Of a stretch of DNA of 9,143 nt, positions 7,816-9,143 are shown in pieces; the first letter of the stretch is position 1, and the number at the start of each line of letters is the position of its first letter. Source of the DNA: Phycisphaeraceae bacterium (GTDB lineage: Bacteria; Planctomycetota; Phycisphaerae; Phycisphaerales; Phycisphaeraceae); NCBI GenBank assembly GCA_003551485.1, contig PUMS01000410.1:1-9143 (forward strand), in the 5' to 3' direction. The notes below the pieces were generated by a model that saw only the letters and a program-made list of their open reading frames with translations, was not told the DNA's origin and did no database searches. A program made the position numbers and the translations under genes.

Positions 7816-7907
7816 CCACGCTCCCGGCCGGTTGTTCTCCTTGAGGTCCCGTTGACGCGTCGGGCCTTGAATGTGTTTCTCGACTGCCCCCCCGGTTCCT
7901 GTCCATG

Positions 7908-7913
7908 AAAGGA
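7908..7913 (+). promoter_or_regulatory. Shine-Dalgarno (AAAGGA) deciding the start at 7920
   Basis: AAAGGA stands 6 bases before the ATG at 7920. An in-frame ATG at 7905 overlaps the site and would add five residues (MKGCA) ahead of the signal peptide with no Shine-Dalgarno sequence of its own. Confidence 0.6.
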
Positions 7914-7919
7914 TGTGCC

Positions 7920-8729
7920 ATGACTTGCCAACCGCTACGTCTGTCCCTGGGTCTGTTCGCCCTCGCCCTGCTTGCCGCCGGTGCGGTGTCGCTGCGGGCC
8001 ACGGCTTCCGACAACGGCTCCCCCGGCCACTGCGCCGGCGCTGAGCCGGTGAGTGCCCCCGCCGACGAAGAGGCCTCCGCCTGCGGGTTCGAGGCGGTCT
8101 CCATCTGTGGCAACGATAACTCGTTCCAGGTCAATGCCGCCGATGGCAAACGCATCGCCGCCGAACTCGCGACCCGCGACTGCTGCGACAAGAAGGCCGA
8201 GTGCGACAAGAAGGCCGACTGTGACAAGAAGACCGACTGCAAGGCGAAGGCCGCTTGTGAGACCGTCGCCATCAGCGCCGAAGGCGAGAAGAAAGCCCAG
8301 AAGGAGAAGGCCGAAAAGGACAAGGCCGAACGTCAGATCGCCACACCGAAGGTCATCGCGGTGATGTTCCACTCCGACCGCTGCGCTTCCTGCAAGGCGC
8401 TCGACCCGCGCATCCAGGAAGCGGCCGAGCAGCTCACCGACAAGCCCGTTCTCTTCGTCACCCTGGACCTGACCAGCGACAAGACCCGCAAGCAGGCCGA
8501 ACTGCTGGCCGGGGCGCTGGGCCTGGATGACCTGTGGAAGGCCAACCACACGCGCACCGGCTTCATGAAGCTGGCCGATGCCGAAACCGGCATGGACATG
8601 GCCACCATCACCGTGCGTCACGAAACCGACGTCATCATCGATGCCATCGTCACCTCGCTCGATCGAATCGAGTTCGACACCGAGGCTGAAGCCGCCGCGG
8701 ATGCGGTCGAACTCCGTTCGGCACGGTGA
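7920..8729 (+). CDS. Secreted thioredoxin-like protein with Cys/Lys ladder
   Basis: The 269-residue product starts with a Sec signal peptide: Arg7, a hydrophobic core at 8-25, and a likely cut after the AxA-type Ala27-Thr-Ala29. The mature part holds Cys38, 55 and 63, then a ladder of Cys88, 89, 95, 101, 107 and 113 in CDKKAx repeats. A Lys/Glu-rich, probably helical linker follows (about 121-140). The C-terminal domain has a thioredoxin-like fold: VIAVMFHSDRCASC with the CxxC at Cys155-Cys158, VLFVTLDLTSD, and HTRTGFMKLADAETG. The usual cis-Pro before the Thr is Arg212. It should act outside the cytoplasmic membrane in thiol redox, metal binding or both; no substrate is indicated. It follows the ATP-grasp-like gene by 147 bases, has a good Shine-Dalgarno sequence, and is followed by a strong terminator, so it is probably a single-gene unit or operon end. 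Confidence 0.75.
   Translation: MTCQPLRLSLGLFALALLAAGAVSLRATASDNGSPGHCAGAEPVSAPADEEASACGFEAVSICGNDNSFQVNAADGKRIAAELATRDCCDKKAECDKKADCDKKTDCKAKAACETVAISAEGEKKAQKEKAEKDKAERQIATPKVIAVMFHSDRCASCKALDPRIQEAAEQLTDKPVLFVTLDLTSDKTRKQAELLAGALGLDDLWKANHTRTGFMKLADAETGMDMATITVRHETDVIIDAIVTSLDRIEFDTEAEAAADAVELRSAR
8184..8255 (+). repeat. 18-bp tandem repeat encoding CDKKAx units
   Basis: Four consecutive 18-base units lie in frame. Unit 1 (8184-8201) is TGCGACAAGAAGGCCGAG. Unit 2 differs from it at one base, unit 3 from unit 2 at two bases, and unit 4 is degenerate (CKAKAA). A further Cys codon follows at 8256. Near-identity of the first three units points to recent duplication. The unit length keeps the frame, so copy number could vary between strains. 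Confidence 0.85.
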
Positions 8730-8793
8730 GCCCCCCATTCTGTCCATCCGAGGTGACTCGCGCTGCGGGCATCATGGTTTGGATGACAACACC

Positions 8794-8833
8794 GAGATCG
8801 GCCCCGGTCCCATGCCGGGGCCGATCTCCTTTT
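8794..8833 (+). terminator. Intrinsic terminator of the thioredoxin-like gene
   Basis: A perfect 14-bp stem (8794-8807 with 8815-8828, GAGATCGGCCCCGG and its complement) has a 7-base loop TCCCATG and is followed by CTTTTC. It sits 65 bases after the stop codon at 8729. The reverse complement lacks a comparable run of T after the stem, so it is oriented for the + strand. Confidence 0.85.
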
Positions 8834-9025
8834 CACAGCCGCTCAACCCAGGCGGCCGGCGCCCACTGAGCACCGTCGCCAGGACCGCCCCCCCACACGA
8901 AACGAAAGATGAGGATGCGACCCGGGCTCCGGCGATCTCCATGCGATGCACCTCGCTCGCTGCCACGCCTTCGTCGCCCTCCACCCCGGCCAGGGCGCAG
9001 CCCTCTGCCCTGAAAATCGCCGGGG

Positions 9026-9143
9026 TCAGGCGGCATCCTCACGCGGCTGCAGCGTCACGTGGTGGCCGAGGGCTTCGAGGCGCTGCACCAGGCGGCGCTT
9101 CAGACGCTCGGGGTCGGCCCGGTCGAAGTAGTCGACGCCCAGG
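9026..9143 (-). CDS. Possible transposase C-terminus (partial, continues past window edge)
   Basis: On the minus strand a frame runs in from the right edge and ends at TGA (complement of 9026-9028), giving 38 residues: LGVDYFDRADPERLKRRLVQ, then RLEALGHHVTLQPREDAA. The pattern DYFxRxDPxRLxRRLVxRLExLGxxVTLxP is one I associate with the tails of transposases in Planctomycetota and Cyanobacteria. The IS family is not identifiable, and the catalytic part lies outside the window. The gene converges on the thioredoxin-like gene. The 192 bases between the terminator and this stop (8834-9025) show no convincing gene. They do include GAGGATGCGACCC (8912-8924), which could belong to an element end but cannot be tested without the other end. 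Confidence 0.45.
   Translation of the reverse strand, partial: LGVDYFDRADPERLKRRLVQRLEALGHHVTLQPREDAA

Noticed and set aside
4557..7931. A 1124-codon open frame on the minus strand spanning the WecA-like, gpr and ATP-grasp-like genes.
   Set aside because: It is antisense to three well-supported genes, is rich in His/Gln/Ala/Arg as expected from the complement of GC-biased codons, and shows no domain. Long antisense frames are routine at this GC content.

Overview
The window is GC-rich DNA (strong G/C preference at third codon positions, Asp often GAT). All seven confidently called genes lie on the + strand; only a possible transposase tail at the right edge is on the - strand. The gene content and style suggest a Planctomycetota genome, perhaps of the Phycisphaerae type: a delta' clamp-loader subunit with an insertion, a DUF501 protein, a COG2232-like ATP-grasp protein and scattered transposase tails. 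This taxonomic reading is inference from family resemblance; there is no rRNA in the window.

Layout. 1-236: 3' end of a DUF501 protein whose stop codon abuts a REP-like palindrome (236-263). 330-1502: DNA polymerase III delta' subunit (holB), ending in a Pro/Ala tail encoded by three G-C8 units. 1601-3043: cardiolipin synthase with two HKD motifs. 3172-3900: family 2 glycosyltransferase of the polyprenyl/dolichyl-phosphate sugar transferase type. 3907-4179: short ORF that looks like the C-terminal tail of a transposase. 4293-5423: polytopic WecA/TagO/MraY-family polyprenyl-phosphate HexNAc-1-phosphate transferase. 5436-6476: aldo/keto reductase of the GpR (YghZ) type, possibly leaderless. 6564-7772: ATP-grasp-like protein that has lost key active-site residues. 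7920-8729: secreted thioredoxin-like protein with an 18-bp tandem repeat encoding a Cys/Lys/Asp ladder, closed by a strong intrinsic terminator (8794-8833). 9026-9143: minus-strand partial ORF resembling a transposase C-terminus.

How the genes fit together. Cls, the glycosyltransferase and the WecA-like enzyme all act on membrane lipids or, in the last two cases, probably on polyprenyl-phosphate carriers, so 1601-5423 can be read loosely as an envelope-lipid neighbourhood. The genes have real gaps and separate start signals and need not be one operon. holB is housekeeping, GpR is probably detoxification or central metabolism, and the last two genes have no assigned pathway. I see no defence system, CRISPR array, tRNA or rRNA. 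The most unusual items are the degenerate ATP-grasp protein, the Cys-ladder thioredoxin-like protein, and the poly-C tract at the holB end, from which a -1 frame runs open into cls.
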